A DNA stretch of 64,000 nucleotides, from contig NZ_FOFV01000006.1 in the NCBI RefSeq assembly GCF_900111005.1, positions 310,001 to 374,000 on the forward strand. The letters are read 5' to 3'. Both the position numbers and the translations under genes were made by a program. Under the pieces are notes generated by a model. That model was not told where the DNA came from, searched no databases, and saw nothing but the letters and a program-made list of their open reading frames with translations. The DNA comes from Lentzea albida (GTDB taxonomy: Bacteria; Actinomycetota; Actinomycetes; Mycobacteriales; Pseudonocardiaceae). Below are positions 44,147 through 53,565 of this stretch, piece after piece. The stretch's first letter is position 1. The number at the start of each line of letters is the position of its first letter.

Positions 44147-45720
44147 TCAGGCGAGGACCCACCCCTGCAGGAACTCCTGCTTGTAGCCCTCGCAGTTCTC
44201 CACCACCGAGTCGAAGTGGTGCCCGCCCAGGTTGCAGCGGTAGAGCGGCAGGGTCTTCACGTCGGCGGGCTTCGCGGTGAAGACGTAGCCGAGAACGCCG
44301 CCGTAGCGGGTCTGCCCCTCGCAGGTCGCCGAGGAGGAGGTCATCCGGTCCTCGGAGTTGTTGATGACGCAGCTGTAGAGCGGTTTGGTGTTCGGCTCCT
44401 GCTTCGCGAGCAGCTTGCCCAGGCCACCGGTGTTCTCGACCGCGAAGCCGGGCGGGACGGCGATGTTCGGCGTTCCGCTGTAGTGCCAGCCGTTCCCGTT
44501 GCGGTAGCGGGAGAACGCGAGGCTTTCGCGAGGGGGCGCCGGTGGCGTCGTCTGCTGCGGGGGCTGGCCCGGCTGCGTCGCCTGCACGGACTTCGAGGTC
44601 TGAGTGGACGACGGCGCCGCGCTGCTGCTGCTCGGGGCGGCGCTGCTGCTGCTCACCGCCGTGCTGGAGGGCGCGCTGCTCGTCGTGGAGGACGGCTGTT
44701 CGGAGGCCAGGCCCTGCTGCGCCGCGGCCGCCTCGCCCTGCCGCGTGTCCGGCTTGATCAGGAACACGGCCGCGAGCGCGACCACCACGACCACCGCCGC
44801 GGCACCGGCGAACAGCCCGACCTTCTTGCGGGACTTCGGTTTCTCGTCCCAGTCCGCGTGCGTGGGCGTGTTCGGCGCGACGAAGCTCGTGACCGGCTCG
44901 ATCACCACGGTCTGCTCCGACGGCGACAGCGGCTTGACCGTCGTGGTGGCGCCGCTGAGCCGTTCCCGCAGCTGGGCGGCCGTGAGCCGGCGCGTGTCGT
45001 CCTGGGCCAGCAACGCCATGACCGTGTCGGCGAGCGGGCCCCTGGTCCGCTGGAGGACCGGCTGCTCGTACATGATCGCGTGCATGGTGGCCGCGGTCGT
45101 GTCCCGTTGGAACGGTGAACGGTCTCGACGGCGTGGAACATGGTGGCGCCCAACGCCCACAGGTCGCTCGCCGGTGAGGGCTGCTTGCCCGCGAACAGCT
45201 CCGGCGCCATGTAACCGGGCGAGCCCATGATGCCGCCGGTCGCCGTCAGGCCCGGGTCGTCCATCGCGCGGGCGATGCCGAAGTCGGCGAGCTTCACGCG
45301 CCCGTCGGGCAGCACCATGATGTTGCTGGGCTTGACGTCCCGGTGCACGATGCCCGCCGCGTGCGCCGCCTCCAGCGCGTTGAGCGTCTGCAGGCCGATG
45401 TTCGCGACCTCGTCCTCGGTGAGGCTCCTGCGGGCCATGACCTCGGACAGCGTCGGCGCCTCGACGAGCTCCATGACCAGGTACGTCACGCCGTGCTCGA
45501 CGATGACGTCGTAGATGCCGACGACGTTCGGGCTGTTCAGGCGCCCTGCCGTGCGGGCTTCGCGCAGCACCCGCTCGGTCTCGGTGGTCCGCAGCTCCTT
45601 GAGCGCGACCTGCCGGCCGATCACCCTGTCCTCGGCGAGCCAGACGACCCCCATGCCGCCGCGGCCCAGCTCTCTGATCGTCGCGTACCTGCCCGCGACC
45701 AGCCTCGTCTCGTCCCCCAC
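44147..45720 (-). pseudogene. Ser/Thr protein kinase (PknB-type), frame broken by an apparent 1-base deletion
   Basis: Receptor-like kinase encoded in two overlapping frames. The first, from GTG 45720, carries the catalytic domain: G-loop GRGGMG, Lys41, HRDVKPSN (Asp128), DFG 146-148, MAPE and DLWALGATMFHAVE to residue 199. The second resumes as RSPFQRDTTAATMHAI and contains the end of the kinase domain, a juxtamembrane part, a TM helix, a Ser-rich linker and two Cys-containing extracellular repeats (LYSC...CEGQ and LYRC...CEGY, DUF5648-like). One missing base after GAG at 45124 (GAGGACC read as GAGACC) would restore one 525-aa protein. A TACCAT box eight bases before GTG suggests a leaderless mRNA. 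A sequencing indel is more likely than true loss. Confidence 0.75.
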
Positions 45721-45857
45721 GACGCCGCATGGTAGCCGCACGGTCGTATCGGCCGGTTTCCTGTCCTGTTCTGTCCGCTGACAGTGCGTACCGGGTTCGC
45801 TACCGTTCGAGATGGTCTAGACCGCTTCCCTGTCCTCGCGTTGAAGGCGGTCTGCTC

Positions 45858-47051
45858 ATGTCTCTGGGCGTGTTGTTGGCGGCGTTGACCCTGCTCAGTC
45901 CGATCGTGGACGACCTGCCGGACGAGTTCCGGCAGCCCTCGCCCGCCCTGTCCGTCCAGTCCGTCGTCTGCGACGGCGACGGGGTGAGCGGCAAGCGCGT
46001 TCAGGCCGTGTACGTGCGCGGCGACCAGTCGGCGGACCGGTACCCGCAGCTCGTGGGCCAGTTCCAGTCCTTCGCCGACCAGATCGACAACGCGTTCGTC
46101 GAGGCGGCCTCGCGCCTGGGCGGCGGCGTGCGGCACGTGCGTTTCGTGACGCAGTCCGACTGCCGCGCGAAGGTGGACAACGTTGTCGTGCCGCAGTCGG
46201 CGATGTCGTCCCCCTCCGCGGTCGCCGACCAGCTGGCCGCCCGCGGCCACAACCGCACGGACCGCAAGTACCTGTTCTGGCACGACTCCGGCGGCTGCGG
46301 TGTGGCGTGGGGCGCGCCGGGCGACGACCGCCCCGGCGCCGACAACGGCTACAACTCGGGACCTTCTTACGCCGCAGTGGGAACGGGCTGCTGGACGTGG
46401 CAGGCCAGCGCGCACGAACTGCTGCACACGTTGGGCGCAGTGCAGCGTTCGGCGCCCAACTCCACGGCGTTCGGTCACTGCTGGGACGACGAGGACATCA
46501 TGTGCTACGACGACGGCGGCATCCCGAACCCGCCCGGTGGCCTGGTGAAGGTCTGCCCCGGCGCACCCGAGAACCAGATCGACTGCGGCGGCAACGACTA
46601 CTTCCACACCAACCCCGCCTCCGGCTCCTACCTGGCAACGCACTGGAACGTGGCGCGCAGCCAGTTCCTGACCTCGTCGGGCTCCGGAACCATCGTGGGC
46701 ATCGGCGGGAAGTGCGTCGACGTCAGCAACTCCGGCACCGCTGATGGCACCGCGATCCAGCTGTGGGGCTGCAACGGCACCGGCGCCCAGCAGTGGTCAC
46801 GCGCCGGTGACACGTTGCGCGCCTTCGGGAAGTGCATGGACGTCAACGGTTCCGGCGTCGCCGACGGCACGGTGGTGCACCTCTGGACGTGCAACGGCAC
46901 CGGGGCGCAGGTGTGGTCGCGCGTCGGGAACACGTTGCGCAACCCGCAGTCCGGCAAGTGCCTCGACGCCGCCGGCAACTCCTCGGCAGACGGCACCAGG
47001 CTGAACATCTGGACGTGCACGGGCGGCGCGAACCAGAACTGGCGACTCTGA
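45858..47051 (+). CDS. Secreted metalloprotease-like protein with ricin-type lectin domain
   Basis: 397-aa exported protein. The short hydrophobic N-terminus (MSLGVLLAALTLLSP) serves as signal sequence. The N-terminal domain (40-270) has a zincin motif AHELLHTLG and a Met-turn-like EDIMCYDD, but the usual third His of HExxHxxGxxH is replaced (GAVQ). The C-terminal domain is a ricin B beta-trefoil with three repeats, each G-K-C-x-D followed by ADGT and W-x-C (from about 285, 325 and 365), predicted to bind carbohydrate. Probably an extracellular carbohydrate-bound protease or adhesin. ATG start at 45858. Confidence 0.8.
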   Translation: MSLGVLLAALTLLSPIVDDLPDEFRQPSPALSVQSVVCDGDGVSGKRVQAVYVRGDQSADRYPQLVGQFQSFADQIDNAFVEAASRLGGGVRHVRFVTQSDCRAKVDNVVVPQSAMSSPSAVADQLAARGHNRTDRKYLFWHDSGGCGVAWGAPGDDRPGADNGYNSGPSYAAVGTGCWTWQASAHELLHTLGAVQRSAPNSTAFGHCWDDEDIMCYDDGGIPNPPGGLVKVCPGAPENQIDCGGNDYFHTNPASGSYLATHWNVARSQFLTSSGSGTIVGIGGKCVDVSNSGTADGTAIQLWGCNGTGAQQWSRAGDTLRAFGKCMDVNGSGVADGTVVHLWTCNGTGAQVWSRVGNTLRNPQSGKCLDAAGNSSADGTRLNIWTCTGGANQNWRL

Positions 47052-47169
47052 TTCGCGTCTGTCCCCGCTTGTGTCGGAGTGAGGGCGTTTCTCACGTGAT
47101 GGGCCCACTTGCACGTATGCGCATGCGGCAGTTGGCTCAAGCATCACCCCAGGTGAGAGGAACCGAACC

Positions 47170-47661
47170 ATGTCGGTCACCGACGAACTGCTCGCCAACA
47201 ACGCCCTCTACTCCGCACAGTTCTCCGGCCCGCTGCCCCTGCCGCCCGCCAAGCACGTCGCCGTCGTCGCCTGCATGGACGCCCGCATCGACGTCTACCG
47301 CGTGCTGGGGCTGCAGGAGGGAGAGGCGCACGTCATCCGCAACGCCGGCGGAGTCGTGACCGAGGACGAGATCCGTTCCCTCGCGATCAGCCAGCGCCTG
47401 CTCGGCACCAAGGAGATCATCCTCATCCACCACACCGACTGCGGCATGCTGACGTTCACCGACGACGACTTCAAGCGCTCGATCCAGGACGACGTCGGCG
47501 TGAAGCCCTCCTGGTCCGCCGAGGCGTTCGGCGACCTCGAGGAGGACGTCCGCCAGTCGATCGCGCGCATCACCGGCAACCCGTTCGTCCCCGTGAAGGA
47601 CTCGGTGCGCGGCTTCGTGTTCGACGTGGCCACCGGCGCGCTGAACGAGGTCAAGCCCTAG
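47170..47661 (+). CDS. Beta-carbonic anhydrase
   Basis: 163-aa zinc enzyme interconverting CO2 and bicarbonate. The zinc ligands are Cys35 (ACMDAR, with the Asp37-Arg39 dyad), His88 and Cys91 (HHTDCGM). The length fits the compact beta-CA type of actinobacteria. Cytoplasmic. Its stop overlaps the next convergent gene by four bases. The GTGAG/CTCAC inverted repeat at 47079-47095 lies upstream. Confidence 0.92.
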   Translation: MSVTDELLANNALYSAQFSGPLPLPPAKHVAVVACMDARIDVYRVLGLQEGEAHVIRNAGGVVTEDEIRSLAISQRLLGTKEIILIHHTDCGMLTFTDDDFKRSIQDDVGVKPSWSAEAFGDLEEDVRQSIARITGNPFVPVKDSVRGFVFDVATGALNEVKP

Positions 47662-48086
47662 ACGCAGGCCCAGCAGTACAGCCGCTCGCCGCGCTCCTTC
47701 GCCCCGACGGCCAGCGCGGCGAGCTGCTGCAGGACGTCCGCGAGCACAACGGGATCGAAGCCTTCCAGCTCCTCGGCCTCCGCCCACCGCACCGCGACCG
47801 CCCCGAAGTCCCCGCCGGCCGCCAGCCCGTCCCGCAGCCCGTCGGTGACGCTGATGACCAGCACCTCACCGTCGTGCTCGAGAGCGATGTCGCCACCCCA
47901 CCGCGGGTCCTCGCCGATGTCGTCGTAGTCGCGCCCGGTGAGCAGCTGCTCGAGCTGTCCCATCACGACCATCGGGTCGAGCGACTTGGTCTCCACCGTC
48001 GGGAAGCGGTGCTTCGGTCCTTCGGTGATCGCCGTGGCGGCGTCCTCATCGGACGGCGCGGCGAAGTAGTCGTACAGGACACCCAT
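47658..48086 (-). CDS. Hypothetical protein
   Basis: 142-aa acidic cytoplasmic protein, MGVLYDYFAAPSDEDAATAI at the N-terminus and a Cys-containing end (LYCWACV). Helical, no TM and no signal peptide; VVLADVLQQLAALAVGA may pack in an oligomer. The family is not recognised, though the N-terminal string is the type seen in actinomycete proteins of unknown function. Codon usage matches the neighbours. ATG at 48086. Confidence 0.65.
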   Translation of the reverse strand: MGVLYDYFAAPSDEDAATAITEGPKHRFPTVETKSLDPMVVMGQLEQLLTGRDYDDIGEDPRWGGDIALEHDGEVLVISVTDGLRDGLAAGGDFGAVAVRWAEAEELEGFDPVVLADVLQQLAALAVGAKERGERLYCWACV

Positions 48087-48219
48087 GTGTAGAGCCCTCT
48101 CCAGCGTGCACGCGATGTTCGTCGCAGTAGACCACGACCAGGTGACACTCCTGGAGGCCCTCGTGCCACCGCGCTACGGTCGAACGGATTGCAGATCACG
48201 TCTCTTGGGGAGGACGACG

Positions 48220-49194
48220 TTGAAAAGCAGGTTCTCGAGGCTGTGCCTCGTCTTGCTCGGAGCGCTCACGCTGATCGGGGTGGTGTCGCCCAGCGCGGCA
48301 CAGGCGGCGGAGCGGCCGGGCGGCAAGGAGAGCTACGCGGTCTCCATCGGCCAGGTGGCTCCGGAGGGAACTCCGCCCACGGGCAAGGAGTTCGCACGGC
48401 TCGCCATGTACTACTTCGACCTAGACGGCACCGTGCGCGAGGCGTTCTGGTTCTGGAGCTGGAGCATCGGCTACCCGGCGGCGACGATCGCGCCCACCTC
48501 GGCGGGGTGTGACAACTGCAAGATCCACACCGCCGGCGGGTTCCAGAACGGCGCCGAGGTCAAGGAACTGAGGGGCCGCTACACCACCACCGGTGACCAG
48601 CTCGCCATCACCTGGAGCAACGGCGCCACCGAGAGCTGGACGGTGACCCGCCCGGAGACCGGCATCAGCGTGATCGCGCTGACCGCGTCGAACTACGGCG
48701 CGAACGTCGGCAAGGGCTACGGCAGCAACGTCAGGACCACTGTCTCCGTGCCGGTCAACGACATCCCGAAGAAGCGCTACCCGGGCGAGTTCCGGTACAA
48801 CGCCTGGGACGCCGTGAACGAGAAGATGACCTCCGACTGGGGCACCTCGGGGATCAACCTGCAGCAGTTCCAGAAGTGCAACGACAACTGCCTCAGCGGC
48901 GCCGTCGAGATCACCGACCCGAACTCGAAGGCCTGCTCGGCGTGCAAACCCGGCGAACAACGGGCGGTCCGTTATTACCTGGCGTCCGACGGCGGCCGGA
49001 AGAACTACTACGAGCACTTCTGCACGTGCCTGCTGCAGGGCACCAACAAGTGCTACACCGGCGGCTCGCACCTCAAGCCGCAGCTCCAGGTGATCGACGA
49101 CGCGCAGAGGTTCCGCGGCTGGGTCGGCATCGAGGCCCAGCAACGGGTCGCGAACCGCGGCACGCTCGGCGTGCACTGGTACACCGACGTCTAG
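48220..49194 (+). CDS. Secreted Cys-containing protein of unknown function
   Basis: 324-aa exported protein. The best start is TTG at 48220, six bases after GGGGAGG, giving a signal peptide (LKSRFSRLCLVLLGALTLIG) with an AQA-A cleavage near residue 30. The mature part has two Cys clusters, GCDNCK and NDNCLSG...ACSACKPGE with HFCTCLLQGTNKC, consistent with disulfides or metal binding. FWFWSWSIGY and WTVTRP segments suggest a beta-rich carbohydrate-binding-like fold, but no family was recognised. Confidence 0.7.
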   Translation: MKSRFSRLCLVLLGALTLIGVVSPSAAQAAERPGGKESYAVSIGQVAPEGTPPTGKEFARLAMYYFDLDGTVREAFWFWSWSIGYPAATIAPTSAGCDNCKIHTAGGFQNGAEVKELRGRYTTTGDQLAITWSNGATESWTVTRPETGISVIALTASNYGANVGKGYGSNVRTTVSVPVNDIPKKRYPGEFRYNAWDAVNEKMTSDWGTSGINLQQFQKCNDNCLSGAVEITDPNSKACSACKPGEQRAVRYYLASDGGRKNYYEHFCTCLLQGTNKCYTGGSHLKPQLQVIDDAQRFRGWVGIEAQQRVANRGTLGVHWYTDV

Positions 49195-49216
49195 ACCCCG
49201 GCGGGGATCGCCGCGG

Positions 49217-50323
49217 TCAGCCCTCGGCCGCCAGCTGACCGCAGGCCGCGGCGATCTCCTGACCCCGCGTGTCCCGCACGGTGCACTCGACACCCTGCTC
49301 ACGCACCCGCCGCACGAACTCGCGCTCGACCGGCTTCGGCGACGCGTCCCACTTGCTGCCCGGCGTCGGGTTCAGCGGGATCAGGTTCACGTGCACGAGC
49401 TGCCCGAGGTGCTTGCGCAGCTTCTTGCCCAGCAGGTCGGCGCGCCAGCCCTGGTCGTTGATGTCGCGGATCAGCGCGTACTCGATGCTGACCCGGCGCC
49501 CGGTCTTGTCCGCGTACCCGCGGGCCGCCTCGAGCACCTCGGAGACGTTCCACTTCGTGTTGACCGGCACCAGCGTGTCGCGCAGCTCGTCGTCCGGCGT
49601 GTGCAGCGACACCGCGAGGCGGACCTGAAGGTTCTCCTCGGTCAGCTTCTTGATCGCCGGCACGAGCCCGACCGTCGACACCGTCACGTGGCGCTGCGAG
49701 ATGCCCAGGCCGTCCGGCGCCGGGTCGCAGATGCGGTGGACGGCCTCGAGGATGCGCTTGTAGTTCGCGAGCGGCTCGCCCATGCCCATGAAGACGATGT
49801 TCGACAGCCGGCCGGGGCCACCGGGCAGGTCGCCGTCGCGCATGGCGGCGGCGCCGAGGCGCACCTGGTCCACGATCTCCGCGGTCGACAGGTTGCGTTG
49901 CAGGCCGCCCTGGCCGGTCGCGCAGAACGGGCACGCCATGCCGCAGCCCGCCTGCGACGAGATGCACAGCGTCGCGCGGTCCGGGTAGCGCATCAGCACC
50001 GACTCGATGAGCGTGCCGTCGTGCGCGCGCAGCAGCGTCTTGGCCGTCGTGCCCTCGTCGGTGGTGACCTTGCGCACGACCGTGAACAACGGCGGCATCA
50101 GGTCGGCCACGAGCTTGTCGCGCGTGGACGCCGGGATGTCGGTCATCTCGGCGGGGTCGACGGTCAGGCGGCTGAAGTAGTGGTTCGACAGCTGCTTGGC
50201 CCGGAACGGCTTCTCACCCAGCGCCGCAACGGCTTCCGCGCGTTGGGCGGGCGAGAGGTCGACCAGGTGGCGCGGCGGCAGGCCGCGCTTGGGCGCGTCG
50301 AAGACAAGGGGAAGCGAGGTCAT
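49217..50323 (-). CDS. rlmN: Dual-specificity 23S rRNA / tRNA methyltransferase RlmN
   Basis: 368-aa radical-SAM enzyme that methylates C2 of A2503 in 23S rRNA and A37 in some tRNAs. The 4Fe-4S motif is [17 protein letters not shown] is the SAM-binding GGEP-type motif; the C-terminal [16 protein letters not shown] supplies a catalytic Cys. Minus strand, at the left end of the rpsB-cdsA block. ATG start. Confidence 0.95.
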   Translation of the reverse strand: MTSLPLVFDAPKRGLPPRHLVDLSPAQRAEAVAALGEKPFRAKQLSNHYFSRLTVDPAEMTDIPASTRDKLVADLMPPLFTVVRKVTTDEGTTAKTLLRAHDGTLIESVLMRYPDRATLCISSQAGCGMACPFCATGQGGLQRNLSTAEIVDQVRLGAAAMRDGDLPGGPGRLSNIVFMGMGEPLANYKRILEAVHRICDPAPDGLGISQRHVTVSTVGLVPAIKKLTEENLQVRLAVSLHTPDDELRDTLVPVNTKWNVSEVLEAARGYADKTGRRVSIEYALIRDINDQGWRADLLGKKLRKHLGQLVHVNLIPLNPTPGSKWDASPKPVEREFVRRVREQGVECTVRDTRGQEIAAACGQLAAEG

Positions 50324-50368
50324 AGCACATCTAGTGTCCCACGAACTTCACCAACACAAGACCGTTGC

Positions 50369-50398
50369 ATCGCGATAGGTTCCGATATATCGTTAACG
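50369..50398. promoter_or_regulatory. Three short palindromes upstream of PadR
   Basis: ATCGCGAT (50369-50376), CGATATATCG (50383-50392) and CGTTAACG (50391-50398) lie in the spacer between rlmN and the padR start. PadR regulators usually autoregulate through such AT-centred palindromes. Confidence 0.45.
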
Positions 50399-50400
50399 AC

Positions 50401-50913
50401 ATGATGATGCGACCACACCACCGAGAACACCACCAGAGGCATCGCCACGGACCCTTCGGGGGCGGCGGGCGAGGCAGGGGCGGCGGCCGCCAGAGGCGCG
50501 GCAACGTCCGGGCGGCGGTTCTGTCCTTGCTGGCAGAACGGCCGATGCACGGCTACGAGATCATCCAGGAGATCGCCAGGCGCACCGGAGGCGTGTGGAG
50601 CCCGAGCCCCGGCTCGGTCTACCCGACGCTGCAGATGCTCGCCGACGAGGGCCTCGTCTCCGCGGAGGAAGAAGGAGGCAAGAAGTTGTTCGACCTCACC
50701 GAGCGCGGCAGGACGGAGCACACGGCCCCGCCCTGGCGCGACATCGAGATCCAGCTCGACCCGGTCGACGGTGAACTGCGCACCGCGGTCCGGCTGCTCG
50801 GCGCCGCGATGGAGCAGATCTCCCACGCGGGCACGCCGGAGCAGAAGGCCCGCGCCGCCGAGCTCTACAACGAGCTGCGGCGCAGGCTCTACGCCATCCT
50901 CGCCGAAGAGTGA
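50401..50913 (+). CDS. PadR family transcriptional regulator with His/Gly/Arg-rich N-terminus
   Basis: 170-aa regulator. The first 35 residues are low-complexity and rich in His, Gly and Arg (several HH pairs and a GGGGRGRGGG run), suggesting metal or nucleic-acid interaction. A PadR winged helix follows: AVLSLLAERPMHGYEIIQEIARRTGGVWSPSPGSVYPTLQMLADEGLV. The C-terminal helices form the dimer. Three palindromes lie upstream. I chose the first ATG of MMM; another short upstream frame is less likely. Confidence 0.87.
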   Translation: MMMRPHHREHHQRHRHGPFGGGGRGRGGGRQRRGNVRAAVLSLLAERPMHGYEIIQEIARRTGGVWSPSPGSVYPTLQMLADEGLVSAEEEGGKKLFDLTERGRTEHTAPPWRDIEIQLDPVDGELRTAVRLLGAAMEQISHAGTPEQKARAAELYNELRRRLYAILAEE

Positions 50914-50914
50914 C

Positions 50915-51892
50915 CTACCACCGATCGTGCACGTGCGGGCGGATCAGCTCGTCGTACACGGCCTCGACGGCCTTGCCGTCCACCGGCTGCAGGTCCGCCG
51001 CCTGCGCGTTGCCCCGAGCCTGCTCCACGTTGCGGGCACCGGGGATCACGACCGTGACGCCGGACTGGTCCACGATCCACCGGAGCGCGAACTGCGCCAT
51101 CGTGGCACCTTCCGGCACCAGCGGCCGCAGCCGTTCCACCGCCTCGAGGCCGACCTCGAACGGCACCCCGGCGAAGGTCTCGCCGACGTCGAAGGCCTCA
51201 CCGTTGCGGTTGTAGTTGCGGTGGTCGTCGGCCCCGAAGGTCGTCTCCGCCGTGTACTTGCCGGACAGCAACCCGGACGCGAGCGGCACCCGCGCGATGA
51301 TCGCGACGCCCGCCTCGGCGGCCTTCGGCAGCACCTCGTCGAGGGGCTTGAGCCGGAACGCGTTCAGGATGATCTGGACGCTGGCCACGTTCGGGCGCTT
51401 GATCGCCTCCAGCGCCTCCTCGACCTTCTCCACCGACACGCCGTAAGCAGCGATCCGCTGCTGCTCCACCATTTCGTCCAAGGTGTCGTACACCTCGTCA
51501 CGGCTGTAGACCGCGGTGGGCGGGCAGTGCAGCTGCACCAGGTCCAGCGTGTCGACACCGAGGTTGCGGCGGCTCCGGTCGTTCCACGCGAGGAAGTTCT
51601 CCCGGTTGTACCCCTCCGCGACCTGCGCCGGCAGCCGCCGCCCCATCTTCGTGGCGACGAAGATCCCGTCGTCCTTGCGCTCTTTGAGGAACCGGCCGAC
51701 GAGCGTCTCGCTGCGGCCGTCGCCGTACACGTCGGCGGTGTCGAAGAAGTCGACCCCGGTGTCGGCCGCCGCGTGCAGCAACGCGAGCGCGTCGCTCTCG
51801 TCCACGTCGCCCCAGTCGGCGCCGAGCTGCCAGCAGCCGAGTCCGACGACCCCGACCTGGCGGTTCAACCTGCCTGCGTTTCGCTTCTCCAC
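50915..51892 (-). CDS. Aldo/keto reductase
   Basis: 325-aa NADPH-dependent oxidoreductase with the AKR TIM barrel. The catalytic tetrad can be placed as Asp in DFFDTADVYGDG, Tyr in VYGDG, Lys in FVATKMGR and His in LVQLHCPP. VVIPGARN is the NADP-binding segment. A TAGGCT box eight bases before the GTG indicates a leaderless mRNA. It converges with padR (one base apart) and shares a strand with the downstream methyltransferase. Confidence 0.88.
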   Translation of the reverse strand: MEKRNAGRLNRQVGVVGLGCWQLGADWGDVDESDALALLHAAADTGVDFFDTADVYGDGRSETLVGRFLKERKDDGIFVATKMGRRLPAQVAEGYNRENFLAWNDRSRRNLGVDTLDLVQLHCPPTAVYSRDEVYDTLDEMVEQQRIAAYGVSVEKVEEALEAIKRPNVASVQIILNAFRLKPLDEVLPKAAEAGVAIIARVPLASGLLSGKYTAETTFGADDHRNYNRNGEAFDVGETFAGVPFEVGLEAVERLRPLVPEGATMAQFALRWIVDQSGVTVVIPGARNVEQARGNAQAADLQPVDGKAVEAVYDELIRPHVHDRW

Positions 51893-51914
51893 GAATCGAG
51901 AGCCTAATGGCGGT

Positions 51915-52658
51915 TCAGACGATCAGCGATGTCGGCTTGCGCCGCACGTGCAGCCGGTACCCGACCGGGAAGCTCAACCCGCTGACGGAGGCGATCGCCC
52001 GTTCGGCGACCTTCGCGGAGAACTCGATGCGCAGCACCGACTCCAGGTCCTCGCGCGTCTCGAACCGCCACTCCGCCGTGACGCGGCGAAGCGAGAACCC
52101 GTTGTCGGCGAAGAACTTCTCGACCGCGGCCGGGTTGTAGCGCGGTTCGTCGGCGCGCAGCCAGGGCCCGTACGGATCCGCCGACCCGTCCAGGTCGATG
52201 ATCACGGTCGCACCGCCCGGCCGCAGTACCCTGTCCGCCTCCTGCAGACCGGGTTCGCAGCCGGGCCCGAAGAAGTACGCGGTGCGCGCGTGCACCAGGT
52301 CGGCGGAGGCGTCGTCGAGCGGGAGCCGTTGTGCGGGACCGGAAACGACGCGCGCGTTCGGCAGGTCTGCGACGCGGTGCTTGGCCCGCACGACCAGTGG
52401 CGGATGCGGTTCGACACCCGTGACGGACTTCGCGGTCGCGGCGAACAACGGCAGGTGGAACCCGTCGCCACAACCGACGTCCACGACGTCCCCGCCGTCA
52501 AACGGACATTCTTCGCTTATCGCCGTCCACATCGCACCGTGGACGTCCTGGGCGCGGTTCTCGACCTCGTAGACGTCGGGCCAGTGCCAGATGTTCGGGC
52601 TCGGCACGACGTCCGCCGGACGCACCGCGTTCAACGCCGCCCGCACGAATCCCCTCAC
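51915..52658 (-). CDS. Class I SAM-dependent methyltransferase
   Basis: 247-aa methyltransferase. Motif I is DVVDVGCGDGFHLPLFA, followed by VTGVEPHPPLV (motif II), LPLDDASADLVHARTAYFF and VLRPGGATVIIDLD. The N-terminal WHWPDVYEVENRAQDV helix is characteristic of a subgroup of actinobacterial enzymes with unknown substrate. A TACAGT box six bases before the GTG predicts a leaderless mRNA. It lies 22 bases upstream of the aldo/keto reductase, likely one unit. Confidence 0.85.
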   Translation of the reverse strand: MRGFVRAALNAVRPADVVPSPNIWHWPDVYEVENRAQDVHGAMWTAISEECPFDGGDVVDVGCGDGFHLPLFAATAKSVTGVEPHPPLVVRAKHRVADLPNARVVSGPAQRLPLDDASADLVHARTAYFFGPGCEPGLQEADRVLRPGGATVIIDLDGSADPYGPWLRADEPRYNPAAVEKFFADNGFSLRRVTAEWRFETREDLESVLRIEFSAKVAERAIASVSGLSFPVGYRLHVRRKPTSLIV

Positions 52659-52752
52659 AGGGCCACTGTAGGGCCTCTATTTGCCTGTGACCGTACGAAT
52701 TCGTCCAATCACGGCGTAGCGTGACAGCATCTCTTCCCTGCAGGAGGCGGCT

Positions 52753-53562
52753 GTGTCGATCGCGCCCAACTCTCCCCAGCTCGCGCCTTTGTTGTCCGGC
52801 AGCCCTTGCTGGGTCGAGAGATCCGTCGACGACCTCAAGGGCGCCATCGAGTTCTACACCGGCCTGTTCGGCTGGCACTACGCCGACGACGCCGTCGCGA
52901 TGGTGGACGGCATCCCCGTCGCGGGTCTCCCTCAGGGCGACCCCGAACCGTGGCGGTTGTACCTGGTCACACCACACGCGCGTGCCACCGCCGAGAAGGC
53001 CTTCCACCTGGGCGGATCGGTGCTGCGCAACCCGGAGGACACCGCCGACCACACGCAGAGCACGGTGATCGCCGATCCGACCGGCGCCGTCGTCGGGTTC
53101 CGGCACGTGATGCCGGACTGGCGGTTCGGGATGGGCGGCCACGGTTCCTACGCGTGGGCCGAGCTGAACACCCGCGACGGCGCCGTGGCCGACGAGTTCT
53201 TCGGCGAGCTGTGCCACTTCGACATCACGCAGATCGGCGACGGGCACCGGCTGGACTACGCGTCGTGGTCCGTCGAGGGCACCGAGGTGATCGGCCGGCA
53301 GAAGATGGGGCGAGAGTTCCCGTACGGAGAGCGCTCCCACTGGATGGTGTACTTCAACGCCGCGCCCGAGATCGGCATCGACTCGGTGGCCTACCGCGTG
53401 CTGGAGCTCGGTGGCCGGGTGACCGTGGAGCCCTACGACACCCCGTTCGGACGCATCACCGTGGTCGAGGACCACGCGGGAATGGCCTTCTCCGTGATCG
53501 ACCCGTCCCGCGTGATCGAGGCCGAGCCGCGCACCGAGGTGGACGACCCGTTCGACGACTAG
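52753..53562 (+). CDS. Two-domain VOC family (glyoxalase-like) protein
   Basis: 269-aa protein with tandem VOC modules: residues 15-120 (CWVERSVDDLKGAIEFYTGLFGWHY) and 130-250 (GSYAWAELNTRDGAVADEFFGELCHF through VVEDHAGMAFSVIDP). The pattern matches hydroxylase/glyoxalase-like actinomycete proteins with two half-sites. Metal-binding His/Glu residues are plausible but not assigned. GTG at 52753 follows GCAGGAGG. Convergent with cdsA. Confidence 0.83.
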   Translation: MSIAPNSPQLAPLLSGSPCWVERSVDDLKGAIEFYTGLFGWHYADDAVAMVDGIPVAGLPQGDPEPWRLYLVTPHARATAEKAFHLGGSVLRNPEDTADHTQSTVIADPTGAVVGFRHVMPDWRFGMGGHGSYAWAELNTRDGAVADEFFGELCHFDITQIGDGHRLDYASWSVEGTEVIGRQKMGREFPYGERSHWMVYFNAAPEIGIDSVAYRVLELGGRVTVEPYDTPFGRITVVEDHAGMAFSVIDPSRVIEAEPRTEVDDPFDD

Positions 53563-53565
53563 CGC

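Noticed and set aside
47079-47095. GTGAG-N7-CTCAC as a terminator after the lectin gene
   Set aside because: Only a five-bp stem without T tract; at most a weak operator for the carbonic anhydrase gene.
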